NCBI GenBank assembly: GCA_021561035.1
Contig: CP067346.1
Coordinates: 1,395,001 to 1,459,000, forward strand
Source: Clostridioides sp. ES-S-0054-01
GTDB taxonomy: Bacteria; Bacillota; Clostridia; Peptostreptococcales; Peptostreptococcaceae
Length of the DNA stretch: 64,000 nt
Direction: 5' to 3'
Positions within the stretch are counted from its first letter, which is position 1. Each line of letters begins with the position of its first letter. The notes under the pieces are model-generated. The model was not told where the DNA came from, made no database searches, and worked only from the letters and a program-made list of their open reading frames with translations. This document shows positions 23,828 through 32,111 of this stretch, in pieces. The position numbers were made by a program, and so were the translations under genes.

Positions 23828-23871
23828 ACATAAAAAATACATTGACTTTATGCCAATGTATTTTTTATGTT
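23827..23871. terminator. Bidirectional terminator with perfect 18-bp stem
   Basis: Arms 23827-23844 and 23854-23871 (AACATAAAAAATACATTG and its complement) around a 9-base loop. It overlaps the stop region of the membrane-protein gene on the minus strand. Confidence 0.85.
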
Positions 23872-24229
23872 ATGCATTATTTAATGCTATTATTTGTTTT
23901 AACTTAGCAAATCCAACAAAGCTTAAAACTAAAGATGGAACAACAAACATTAAATATAATGGGAATACTACACCAGCTACTGTATATAGTATAGCTCCAG
24001 TTAAAGCAAACCCTCTTTTGTTGCCAAAGTAGCCAAGCCAATTAAAAATAGTTGCTAATACTACTAGAATCATATGTGGCATTACTAATGCAGTAGCTAT
24101 AGCTCCACCTATTGCTGTGGCAGCATCACCTTCTCCGCCAATACCAGCAAAGTAGGTAACAATATAAATAGAGTATAATGTACCTATAATTGCAGAAATT
24201 AATAGAAGTTTAGAACGTTTTGGTTTCAT
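23870..24229 (-). CDS. Hypothetical four-helix membrane protein
   Basis: A 119-residue protein with a basic N-terminus (MKPKRSK) and four hydrophobic segments (about 8-28, 40-62, 68-85, 90-112). A Gly-rich acidic loop, GIGGEGDAATAIGGA, lies between the first two. No family recognised. The start at 24229 is fixed by AGAGGGGGAT; the longer ORF from 24253 runs over the ribosome binding site. Confidence 0.7.
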   Translation of the reverse strand: MKPKRSKLLLISAIIGTLYSIYIVTYFAGIGGEGDAATAIGGAIATALVMPHMILVVLATIFNWLGYFGNKRGFALTGAILYTVAGVVFPLYLMFVVPSLVLSFVGFAKLKQIIALNNA

Positions 24230-24325
24230 AATTTTATCCCCCTCTTTACCCATATCTATCTAAAATATTCTTTTAATATATTTATTTCTACAGTTATTTC
24301 TATTTTCCTTCTTATTTTTCATATA

Positions 24326-24374
24326 AAATAGCAAAAAAATATTGATTAGTTATATCAATGTTTTTTTGCTATTT
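24326..24374. terminator. Terminator downstream of the broken XRE gene
   Basis: AAATAGCAAAAAAA / TTTTTTTGCTATTT with inner ATTGAT / ATCAAT; bidirectional. It overlaps the final stop of the XRE pseudogene on the minus strand. Confidence 0.8.
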
Positions 24375-24650
24375 ATATTTACTTATTAGAGAATCAAGTA
24401 TCTTTAATACTGCATCTCTATCTTCCTTATCTAATTTATATATGATGTCAACTAATTCTTTTACTTCCTCATCTTCTTCATCTTAAAATTTTTTGTTTCT
24501 ACCTAATAAGTAGTCTGTAGATACATCAAAAAAATCAGCTATTTTATTTAGTATTACTTTATCAGGAAATCTATTATTAGTTTTATATTTTGATAATGCT
24601 GAATAACTGATATTTATTTTATTTGAAAGCTCTTCTCTGCTCAAATTCAT
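24369..24650 (-). pseudogene. XRE-family regulator interrupted by an in-frame stop and lacking its first helix
   Basis: From ATG 24650 the frame gives 55 residues with a clear Cro/CI helix-turn-helix and tail: LSREELSNKINISYSALSKY, then NRFPDKVILNKIADFFDVST, YLLGRNKKF. A TAA at 24483-24485 interrupts it, and the same frame continues with DEEDEEVKELVDIIYKLDKE to a TAG at 24369-24371. The first 10-15 residues of a normal XRE domain are missing, and no ribosome binding site precedes 24650. This is a two-hit relic of a phage-type repressor. Confidence 0.7.
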
Positions 24651-24714
24651 ATATATACATATCTACAGCTTTTAATTTTAATTCTTTACTATATTTATTA
24701 TTTTTTTTACACAT
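24619..24714 (-). pseudogene. N-terminal fragment of an IS3-like OrfA transposase
   Basis: A good ribosome binding site (AAGGGGGT) and ATG at 24714 start a 31-codon frame beginning MCKKNNKYSKELKLKAVDMY, the usual opening of IS3-family OrfA helix-turn-helix proteins. After about 20 residues it diverges, running out of frame into the XRE relic. Identification is from pattern memory. Confidence 0.45.
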
Positions 24715-25650
24715 AGAAAAACCCCCTTATAATCTTCACCTTTAGCATCATTGTGCTTTTTTAAAAGTGTCTACTATAAAGGGATTATACTAAATTTGGG
24801 TGCTTTTTTTAGGAGTATGCTCATGATATTCCTCATTTCTTTTTATTATTATATCTTAATTATATTATACATTAATATATTTAAATTAAAAAACTTTGTT
24901 GAACTTTGATGTTTTTACTAAATAAGATAATTTTAACTAAAAAGCACTGAAACAATAAATGTTTAAGTGTTTAATAACGATATTTTGTATTAGGTTTTTA
25001 TTAAATTTTTTATTTTATCTATATACATACCTTGTGCAATATACTTTCATCAATTGCAGAAAGGTTACATTATGTATATATTGGTATATAAATTCCCTAT
25101 TTAGTATTTTAGAAAAAATCTATTTCACTTGTGACTTTTAATTTAAAATGTTTATATAATCATGATTTTACATGGTATTCCATCAAAAAATACTTTAAAC
25201 TTTGATTAGATACACAATTATTTTATTCATAATTAATTTTTTATATAATTTAATCCTACATTAATAATTTTATATAATTAATTTCATTTATTAAAATTAA
25301 GTTTAGTTTTGTATTTTTTGCCAAAGATTATAATAAATACTCATTTATTAAATTAATAAACTATTAATCTATAAAGGAACATCTTAATATGAAAAGTATT
25401 ATATAAAGATAGATATAATAGCTGTAAATATAAAACTATATAAAACTAAAGTATCTTTATAAAAAGTTGAAATTAGAAATATTATATTTAACATTATAAT
25501 ATAAAAATATTTTAATGATTAATTGTAGAATGTTTATTTTAGTATCCTTGTTTTAGAGGGTTTTTTAGTATATTCTAATACTATAGTTATAGAGAGGAAC
25601 AATGTTGATTTTAAAATAAAAATAGGATTATGGAGGATTTTATTATATAA
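24715..25650. other. Long AT-rich region without a supported gene
   Basis: About 930 bases of very AT-rich sequence with stops in all frames. The only open frame of note (24959-25141, +) is 60 codons of Phe/Tyr/Ile with no ribosome binding site. I see no tRNA, array or known riboswitch. Probably eroded DNA between remnants on the left and the MerR gene on the right. Confidence 0.6.
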
Positions 25651-26460
25651 ATGAAAGATTACTATAAAATAGGAGAAATATCTAAAATATATGGAATAGG
25701 TAGAGATTCATTAATGTATTATGAGGAAATAGGCATTCTAAGACCAGTTAGAGATATAAATGGATACAGAATGTATAATATATCAGACATATGGAAATTA
25801 AATTTAATAAAAGAGTTTAGAAGTTTGAACTTTCCAATGAAAAAAATAAAAGAATACTTAGATGACAGAAGTATAGAGTCTACTAAAAATATTCTAAATG
25901 AGGAACTTGATTTAATTGATAAAAAAATAGCTGAATTTATAAGCCATAAGGAAAATATTATAAAAAGATTAAGTTCGATTGAAAGTGTAATTCAAAATAC
26001 AAAAATAGATGAGATAGAGGTTGTATATATAGAAAAAAGAAAAGCTTTAGAATTAAATGCTGATATAAAAAGGGATGAAGACTTTGATTTTTTAATTCAA
26101 AAACTTCAGAAAGAATATGAAGATAGATTTAATATACTTGGAAACAACAATATTGGTTCTGCATTTTCTACTGAAGCAATTAATAAAGGTATATTTAATG
26201 AGTTTAAATCTGTATTTTGCTTTCTGGAAAGTAATGAGAAAGTATACAATATAGTTTTTGATGAAGGATATTATGTAACTTTAAATTACACTGGAAGTAA
26301 TTCTAATAATAAGGTATATATGGAGAAGGTATTTAAATTTATAGAAGAAAATAAATATAGAATAGTTGCTGACCCTATAGAAATATACAAGATAGATATA
26401 CATGAGACTGGAATTGTAGAGGAGTTTGTAACTGAAATTCAAGTTCCTATAACTAAATAG
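25651..26460 (+). CDS. MerR-family regulator with GyrI-like effector domain
   Basis: A 269-residue protein, BmrR-like in layout. The N-terminal winged helix (about 3-72) has YKIGEISKIYGIGRDSLMYY and VRDINGYRMYN. A dimerisation coiled coil follows at about 80-125. The C-terminal GyrI-like domain (about 130-269) ends in YRIVADPIEIYKIDIHETG and EFVTEIQVPI, the ligand-binding pattern of multidrug sensors. No exporter gene is adjacent, so the target is unknown. GGAGG is 14 bases before the ATG, an unusually long gap, and a TAA directly precedes the ATG. Confidence 0.85.
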   Translation: MKDYYKIGEISKIYGIGRDSLMYYEEIGILRPVRDINGYRMYNISDIWKLNLIKEFRSLNFPMKKIKEYLDDRSIESTKNILNEELDLIDKKIAEFISHKENIIKRLSSIESVIQNTKIDEIEVVYIEKRKALELNADIKRDEDFDFLIQKLQKEYEDRFNILGNNNIGSAFSTEAINKGIFNEFKSVFCFLESNEKVYNIVFDEGYYVTLNYTGSNSNNKVYMEKVFKFIEENKYRIVADPIEIYKIDIHETGIVEEFVTEIQVPITK

Positions 26461-26510
26461 CTAAATTTCAACAAATTAGATGATAAATAGTATAAAAAAA
26501 CGTGAGTTTG

Positions 26511-26544
26511 CCACCGATTTGACGCCGTATTATAAAATCGGTGG
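26511..26544. other. Hairpin of unusual base composition
   Basis: Perfect 10-bp stem CCACCGATTT / AAATCGGTGG around a 14-base loop containing GACGCCG. It is GC-rich compared with its surroundings and lacks a clear T tail. It could be a terminator of the MerR gene or an inserted repeat. Confidence 0.45.
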
Positions 26545-26731
26545 TAAATTATATTCTAAGACCTTCTAAAATATTTACTGTTTAATTTTCCATATTTACT
26601 ATTGCCATATCAATATCACTATGAGTTACAAAAGAAGCACATAAAAAGATTAAAGAACTAATAGAAATGATTTAAACTAATATTAGAACCTTTTGACTAA
26701 GAATTAGCTTTATTATTTATTATATGGTATA

Positions 26732-26896
26732 ATGTATAGTATAGATGAGGAAGTGATTAGTATAGGAATATTAAAAAGTGCTGAATTAGTTAGAAAAATA
26801 GCACAAAGAATTGCTAGAGAAAAAGGAATAAGAGAGCAAGAGGCATGAAATGATGCTGTTACAGAGTATAAACAAAAACATAGATACTTAGTTTAA
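26732..26896 (+). pseudogene. Stop-containing copy of the 44-residue protein encoded at 29372
   Basis: The frame reads AELVRKIAQRIAREKGIREQ-EA-stop-NDAVTEYKQK. It aligns with the intact small protein at 29372 (IELAQRIANKKGISVEEAWNEAIKEYKN), and the TGA here falls exactly at that protein's Trp codon (TGG to TGA). TATAAT lies at 26728-26733. The reading start is uncertain (ATG 26732 or GTG 26753). Confidence 0.65.
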
Positions 26897-27019
26897 AGAA
26901 TCATCTTAATAGATGGTATTTTTTTATATAATAAGTTCGTGTAATAAATCAAAAATACATGTATAAAATATTATGTAATTATAATAAGCTAAAAGTAATG
27001 TTTTTAAGGAGAAAAAGAT

Positions 27020-27583
27020 ATGCTCAATCAGTTTAATGAATCTCTTGGTAACTATGTAAATATAATTTCTGTAATTGCATCATTTGCAGCAATAGCAGCC
27101 TTGATTATATCGATTATAGCTTTTATGGAATCTAATAAAAAAGCTAAATTGATATTAAAATATAGAAGAAATAATAAGAATAATGTGGCCGGTGATTATT
27201 ATGAAAATGGCAATGGATACATTAGAATTGATTTAAACATCATAGATAATAAATCTGATATTTATGCTAAAATTCATAGTAATAACTTAGTTGATTTTGT
27301 AATAGAAAATAAAAGTACGATTGTTGCCAAAAGCCCTATATTAAGTTTAAAATTTATTAATATGGAAGTGGATATTGGAGAGAATAATAACTTTGAACAA
27401 ATAAATAGTGAGCTTAGATGGCACCCAAAAGATAATACTACAATTCATAGAGGAATAAATTTTAGAATAGAGCAATTTAATTTTAAAAATTGTATTGTGC
27501 TTAAAAAAGAAGCTTATATAGAGGTAGTATTATCAGCTGATAATATGGAAACAAAAGAATTTAGAATACCAATAATATATTAA
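27020..27583 (+). CDS. Hypothetical membrane-anchored protein
   Basis: A 187-residue protein. One hydrophobic segment at about 13-35 (IISVIASFAAIAALIISIIA) is followed by a short basic stretch, then about 140 residues rich in beta-strand pattern, with NGYIRIDLNIIDNKS and AYIEVVLSADNMETKEFRIP. That suggests an Ig-like or beta-sandwich domain. Orientation of the soluble part is not certain. No family recognised. AAGGAG precedes the ATG by 8 bases. It stands alone among remnants. Confidence 0.7.
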   Translation: MLNQFNESLGNYVNIISVIASFAAIAALIISIIAFMESNKKAKLILKYRRNNKNNVAGDYYENGNGYIRIDLNIIDNKSDIYAKIHSNNLVDFVIENKSTIVAKSPILSLKFINMEVDIGENNNFEQINSELRWHPKDNTTIHRGINFRIEQFNFKNCIVLKKEAYIEVVLSADNMETKEFRIPIIY

Positions 27584-27640
27584 AGGTCGCTAGAAAGTGC
27601 TCTTTTTTTATTTAAAAAACAAATAAAATTAGGGGATGAT

Positions 27641-27700
27641 ATGGCAAAATATGAGTATTGGATAATAGAAGAAGTATTGTTTATGGTCAATTTTAATTAG
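27641..27700 (+). pseudogene. Possible remnant of a phage-type small helix-turn-helix protein
   Basis: TTAGGGGAT and ATG begin a 19-codon frame, MAKYEYWIIEEVLFMVNFN. The first residues resemble the opening of clostridial phage terminase-small-subunit-like proteins (MAKYxxWI), then the frame is cut. Weak, from memory. Confidence 0.25.
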
Positions 27701-27748
27701 ACAGACAAAATTATTTATTTCATCAATAGTTATCTTATATATTGACAA

Positions 27749-27776
27749 TAAAAAAAGACTCTAGTAAAGAGTCTTT
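27749..27776 (-). terminator. Terminator of the cold-shock gene
   Basis: AAAGACTC / GAGTCTTT stem; on the minus strand TTTTTTATTG follows. Confidence 0.8.
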
Positions 27777-27793
27777 CCCGAAAAATCTATATA

Positions 27794-27994
27794 TTATAAT
27801 ATAATTATATTTTCTGCTTGAAGACCTCTAGTACCTTTAACTATATCAAAGCTTACTTCTTGACCTTCTTCTAATGATTTAAATCCTGAAGTTTGTATAG
27901 CTGAGAAATGAGCAAATACATCATCTCTACCTTCCATTGATATAAAACCAAATCCTTTTTCACTATTAAACCATTTAACTATTCCATTATTCAT
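27794..27994 (-). CDS. Cold-shock-domain protein (Csp)
   Basis: A single OB-fold cold-shock domain of 66 residues, an RNA chaperone binding single-stranded RNA and DNA. RNP1 is KGFGFI and RNP2 is [19 protein letters not shown] is the family opening. TAGGAG lies about 9 bases before the ATG. It has its own SigA promoter, a leader of about 60 bases with an inverted repeat (ATCAAG / CTTGAT near 28018-28034) and its own terminator, so it is monocistronic. Confidence 0.95.
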   Translation of the reverse strand: MNNGIVKWFNSEKGFGFISMEGRDDVFAHFSAIQTSGFKSLEEGQEVSFDIVKGTRGLQAENIIIL

Positions 27995-28059
27995 TAAAAA
28001 TACTCCTATTAACCTATATCAAGATATACTTGATTTACTCGTGTATTACCACAAATACT

Positions 28060-28088
28060 ATTATATCGTAGATTAATAAAAATGTCTA
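28060..28088 (-). promoter_or_regulatory. SigA promoter of the cold-shock gene
   Basis: On the minus strand: TAGACA, 17-base spacer, TATAAT. Confidence 0.65.
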
Positions 28089-28184
28089 CTTAATTATATT
28101 TTTTAGTTAACATTTTTTGTTACTCTTAATCTTGAAAATGTATCTAAGAAATAGATAACAAAAAGTTAAATGAATTAGAAGAAT

Positions 28185-28301
28185 ATGATTAAATCCGAAC
28201 AACCAAAATATATCGAAAAATATATATGTGAATGGCGAAAAACAAGGGATGAGTTTTATATAGACTCATCCCTTGATTATTTATATCTTGACTTTGATTA
28301 A
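28185..28301 (+). other. Possible small ORF or gene remnant
   Basis: 38 codons beginning MIKSEQPKYIEKYICEWRKT, with protein-like composition. An open stretch in another frame just upstream (EIDNKKLNELEEYD) could be its earlier part, suggesting a frameshifted gene end. No good ribosome binding site, and it overlaps a terminator stem. Confidence 0.25.
28243..28275 (-). terminator. Terminator of the MgtC gene
   Basis: Perfect 12-bp stem CAAGGGATGAGT / ACTCATCCCTTG; on the minus strand TTTTTCG follows. It lies 60 bases after the mgtC stop. Confidence 0.75.
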
Positions 28302-28335
28302 ATATATTATTATCTTGAAGGTTCCATTTTTTATG

Positions 28336-29010
28336 TTATATTTCTAAAGTTTCTATAAGAGGATTATCGCTAAATAATTTTAATAAATTTGTTTTTTTAT
28401 ATCCTTTAGGTAACTTAGTATATATAACTACTTCTAACCAATCCCCATCAAGACGTTTAATATTCATGTTTATAATTTCAATGTTAGATTGCTTAAATTT
28501 ACCTTCAATATATTCTATGGAATCAGTGCTGTTAGAAATTTTAAGAGAAACTTGCTCTGCTGTAGGGAGTTTCATCCATTTTCTATCCCTATGAAGTAAT
28601 ATCTGTACAATAACAATAATGATACTTGAAACAATACCAAGTAAGTATAGTCCAGAGCCAATGGCAAGACCTGTACCAGCTGTTGCCCATATGCCAGCAG
28701 CTGTAGTAAGCCCACTTACTGATTGATTTCTAATAAATATTAGTCCAGCACCTAAAAAACCTATTCCACTGACAACCTGTGCCGCAACACGTGCTGGGTC
28801 TAGACCAATACCCGGAGTACCAACTATATCATTAAATCCATACTTGGAAACAATGATTATAAGTGCTGAAGCTAATGCCACTATAAAATGAGTGCGTATT
28901 CCAGCTTCTTTTAGTCTATTCTTTCTTTCATATCCAACTAAAGCTCCACAGAAACCAGCAGTAATGATTCTTGCTATGTATTCAAATTGAATCAGTATAT
29001 GATTGTTCAT
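28336..29010 (-). CDS. MgtC/SapB-family membrane protein
   Basis: A 224-residue protein. The N-terminal part (about 1-140) has four to five membrane helices with the family pattern GALVGYERKN, AGIRTHFIVALASALI, RVAAQVVSGIGFLGAGLIF and GLTTAAGIWATAGTGLAIGSG. The C-terminal 75 residues are a soluble ACT-like domain. MgtC proteins are linked to Mg2+ limitation and to inhibition of the F-type ATPase in pathogens; the general family role is less certain. AAGGGGGTG precedes the ATG. Confidence 0.88.
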   Translation of the reverse strand: MNNHILIQFEYIARIITAGFCGALVGYERKNRLKEAGIRTHFIVALASALIIIVSKYGFNDIVGTPGIGLDPARVAAQVVSGIGFLGAGLIFIRNQSVSGLTTAAGIWATAGTGLAIGSGLYLLGIVSSIIIVIVQILLHRDRKWMKLPTAEQVSLKISNSTDSIEYIEGKFKQSNIEIINMNIKRLDGDWLEVVIYTKLPKGYKKTNLLKLFSDNPLIETLEI

Positions 29011-29371
29011 TTATTTAGCACCCCCTTATATATAATATTATATATACTATAATACTACATTTTTTATGTGAATATAGTAAAGTTTAAAATTTATATAATA
29101 GTTATATATGAGTATAAAATAGATAAAAGTATATTATGTTCATAATTATAACTCCTGTAAAATGATAATAGATTATATCTTTTGTCTTGTATTATAACAA
29201 ATATATGTGAACTGTATATAAAGTGTGTGTTTTATTAAGTTCTAAATTTCTTCTAGTTTAATTCACATTCAGTACACAAATAATTAGTAAGATATAAGTA
29301 AATAAAGATATAACATGACTATAGAAATTTAACTTTAAAATAATTTATGATAATTTAGAGGAGGAAAATTT
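29011..29371. other. Leader region of MgtC and of the small ORF
   Basis: AT-rich intergenic sequence. A TATAAT-like element near 29045-29055 (minus) may start mgtC. I looked for a Mg2+ riboswitch (M-box) and saw none of its conserved blocks. Confidence 0.5.
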
Positions 29372-29506
29372 ATGAATATATCAAGAAAAGCTATGAAAAT
29401 AATAGAATTAGCACAAAGAATTGCAAATAAAAAAGGTATCTCAGTAGAAGAAGCTTGGAATGAAGCAATAAAAGAATATAAAAATAAATATGAACATATT
29501 GCATAG
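29372..29506 (+). CDS. Small conserved-looking 44-residue protein
   Basis: Starts after a strong GAGGAGG ribosome binding site, 7 bases before the ATG. It encodes a highly charged helical peptide, MNISRKAMKIIELAQRIA then NKKGISVEEAWNEAIKEYKN. The GISVEEAWNEAIKEY part resembles a helical DNA-binding or antitoxin-like segment but is not assigned. A second, broken copy lies at 26732-26896, which supports this being a real gene. Confidence 0.65.
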   Translation: MNISRKAMKIIELAQRIANKKGISVEEAWNEAIKEYKNKYEHIA

Positions 29507-29700
29507 ACATTTAAGTATATAGTTTATTTAAAGTATAAAATGATATACAACATTTAACTGTATAACTTTAATATAAATCGATTAATTTAAAATCTTAAAT
29601 TATTTAAAAAAATTAAGAATATTTGGTAGAATATAATGGTTTTAAATGATACTATAAACTATAAGGTATATCATTATTAACGCAAAAGGAGGATATATGC

Positions 29701-30486
29701 TTGATTGTAAAAATAGATAATACTTTAGAAAAGGAATTTTGGCAATATGTATCACATGAAGAAAGTTTAAACTTATTCATAATTGGATATGTTGAAAACT
29801 ATGGATTTAGTTCTCACTCTCAAGATATATGGTTTCAGTTAAAAGACGGAAATATAACTTCTATAATATTAAAGAATAAGTCAACACTTATAATTTATAG
29901 TCTAAAAAATAATTTTGATATAGGAGAGATGAAGAATCATATAAAAGGTTTGGATGTAGAAAGTATAAGTGGGAAAAAGTGTGTAATAGATAGATTGATA
30001 CGTGAATACAAAGATTTTTATGAAAAACTAGATAATAAATTTTGTATATTAAAAGAAATAAAAGAAATTGATTTCTCTAACATGAAGGAGTATAAAATAG
30101 AAAAAGCTCAGGAAAAAGATGTTGATGAAATAGGTAAACTTTTAAATAAGTCAGACTATAAAATAAGTCAAAATTACATAGAAGATAGAAAAGAACATTT
30201 AAAAGAAGGAAATGTAAGAGCATATTTTATTAAAAACAATGATACTATGATTAGTACTGTTTCAACTGGAATGGAAACTAGTTTTTTGGCAATGGTAGTA
30301 TCTGTAAGCACCGATAAAGAATATAGAAGAAGAGGATTTGCAAGTTATATAGTTTACAATTTAAGTAAAGAATTATTGTTGGAAGGAAAGGTTCCATGTC
30401 TTTTTTATAATGATGATATAGCAGGAAAAATATATCACAATATAGGGTACAAAGAGATAAATGAATGGACAATTCTTTTTAAATAA
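29701..30486 (+). CDS. GNAT-family N-acetyltransferase
   Basis: A 261-residue protein. The N-terminal half (about 1-125) is an alpha/beta region of the kind found before a GNAT fold in GNAT_acetyltransf_2-like proteins. The C-terminal half (about 127-261) is a GNAT domain with the acetyl-CoA loop VSVSTDKEYRRRGFASYIVYN and closing AGKIYHNIGYKEINEW. Substrate unknown. The start is TTG at 29701 with AAAGGAGG 8 bases upstream; the ATG at 29697 is out of frame. Confidence 0.82.
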   Translation: MIVKIDNTLEKEFWQYVSHEESLNLFIIGYVENYGFSSHSQDIWFQLKDGNITSIILKNKSTLIIYSLKNNFDIGEMKNHIKGLDVESISGKKCVIDRLIREYKDFYEKLDNKFCILKEIKEIDFSNMKEYKIEKAQEKDVDEIGKLLNKSDYKISQNYIEDRKEHLKEGNVRAYFIKNNDTMISTVSTGMETSFLAMVVSVSTDKEYRRRGFASYIVYNLSKELLLEGKVPCLFYNDDIAGKIYHNIGYKEINEWTILFK

Positions 30487-30827
30487 CTATAAAAATAACA
30501 AATTTTCGTATCATTCTTAACGTGTCTTATACAATGGCTTAAACACTGGAAAGGCGTTTCTTTGATAGGTTTGTTGGTATTTATATCCTCTCTATTTAAG
30601 CGTAGTTTTCTTTGGGAATCTGTGAATTTATGACATAAGAAAGGCCCAGCTACATTGAGTAACTGGGTCCATTATCATATATATGTCGTGTGATTACATA
30701 ATATAATTCATTTCTATAACCGTAGTATTTCGCAAGTGTAAACCAATTTTTTTGACAAATGATTATTTGAACAAAGCAATAAGTACATGGTAACAAATGG
30801 GATTTTGTATGATTCTAAAATCAACAT
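30487..30827. other. Intergenic, foreign-looking DNA left of the hydrolase
   Basis: About 340 bases richer in G and C than most of the window (for example GGAAAGGCGTTTC, GGCCCAGC). No gene is supported. A stem GGACCCAG / CTGGGCC at about 30646-30673 may end the hydrolase transcript. Probably the left edge of a transferred segment. Confidence 0.5.
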
Positions 30828-32006
30828 TTAAACTCTATCAGGTCTTTTCATCATCATAATCCAATTTGAAATTGTATCTAAAACCAGTTTGCTATTTCCA
30901 CAGTTACAGTGGTTACTAGCTTGTTCTGCCTCTGTCATAAGACGGAATGTAAGAGAACGGACGTTGGTAAGTAAATCAATCTCTTTATCAACAGTTCTAT
31001 AATCAATGAAATGATCTTCTGTTGCACCTAAGATTAAAATGTCCTGTGTTATCTTTTTTGCAATAGGTTCTATCTGGTAATTATTGATTTTTTGAAAATA
31101 CTCATAGGGTGTAGTAGCTTCATATGCGTACATTCCATGCTTTAAACCCCATACCACTAGACTATCGCCACGCTTCATTTTTTGCTTTACGATGAAATTG
31201 ACTAGTCCTTTTATTTTGAATTTTAGCAGTAAGCGAAGTAGCTTTTGCATTTTTATTGGTTGCGAGCCAATTATTACGTCTAAGAAATTTGGGAATACAG
31301 ACCAAGCCACCACGCGCTCAATTCGTTTTTCAAAGGCTGCTGCTCGTGGAGCAAGAAAACCTCCTAAGGAAGCACCTACAATAGTTATATTATCTAAATG
31401 AAAATAGTCTAAAATTGCTTTCACTGGACGTTCCCATTTATAAGTAAAGTGCTTTCCCTGCAAACGCATCACACCACCTTGACCAGGTCCCTCAAAAAGA
31501 TAAACGTCAAATCCATGTTTCGCAAGATAAAGCATTGGAAAAAAGAATTCTTCAAAGTAAGAGTCATTTCCACCGTGAAGCAATATAGTGTCCTTTTTCT
31601 CTCCCTGCGCTTTTGCAAACATCACAGGTAGAGTGATATTTTCATATGGCACATGAAAAGTTTGTACGGCTCCATTTGAGAAATATTCAGAGTAATAGTC
31701 GTAAAATAGATTAGTCGCTTTTGTGTAGATTTCTATTTTATCAGAGTCGCCATCATACATAAAAAATTCACTCATACGATAGTAAGCAATTGCATTTTCT
31801 ATGCGTCCATCTTGTTCAGCTTCTTGTGCCAGACATATAAGTTGTGTTTTCCAACTTTCACTATCGACAATTTTAGAGGCGGCTTTTTGTATATCTTCCA
31901 AGCGACCTCCATCCCACATAATAATTCTGTTTAACTGAAAATTAAAATTTGCGTTTGAATGAAAGCAATATAGACCTTTATTAAAAGAAATTTTATTTGT
32001 TTTCAA
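30828..32006 (-). CDS. Alpha/beta hydrolase
   Basis: A protein of about 392 residues. An N-terminal helical segment (about 30-110, TPR-like pairing: AISYYRMSEFF-type) precedes an alpha/beta hydrolase domain with ILLHGGNDS (oxyanion region), nucleophile Ser in IVGASLGGF, acid in LGATEDHFID and catalytic His in EQASNHC. The layout resembles the FrsA/DUF1100-like branch with a helical lid before the core. Substrate unknown. The TTG start at 32006 has AGGAG 8 bases upstream; the ATG at 32012 is only 2 bases from it. Base composition differs from neighbours. The adjacent AraC gene on the same strand probably regulates it. Confidence 0.8.
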   Translation of the reverse strand: MKTNKISFNKGLYCFHSNANFNFQLNRIIMWDGGRLEDIQKAASKIVDSESWKTQLICLAQEAEQDGRIENAIAYYRMSEFFMYDGDSDKIEIYTKATNLFYDYYSEYFSNGAVQTFHVPYENITLPVMFAKAQGEKKDTILLHGGNDSYFEEFFFPMLYLAKHGFDVYLFEGPGQGGVMRLQGKHFTYKWERPVKAILDYFHLDNITIVGASLGGFLAPRAAAFEKRIERVVAWSVFPNFLDVIIGSQPIKMQKLLRLLLKFKIKGLVNFIVKQKMKRGDSLVVWGLKHGMYAYEATTPYEYFQKINNYQIEPIAKKITQDILILGATEDHFIDYRTVDKEIDLLTNVRSLTFRLMTEAEQASNHCNCGNSKLVLDTISNWIMMMKRPDRV

Positions 32007-32111
32007 TGTCATCACTCCTAAAAAGATAATGCATAGCAATAAAGAATAATCTTTATCGCTATGCATTTATTATAACAAACATTAGATATATTAACTTTCA
32101 AATAGACGCTA

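Noticed and set aside
23640-23830. CRISPR array
   Set aside because: Only one degenerate repeat-like copy; no regularly spaced repeats or spacers.
24959-25141. 60-codon open frame
   Set aside because: No ribosome binding site and composition of random AT-rich DNA.
29011-29371. Mg2+ riboswitch (M-box) upstream of mgtC
   Set aside because: None of the conserved blocks I would expect is visible on the minus strand.
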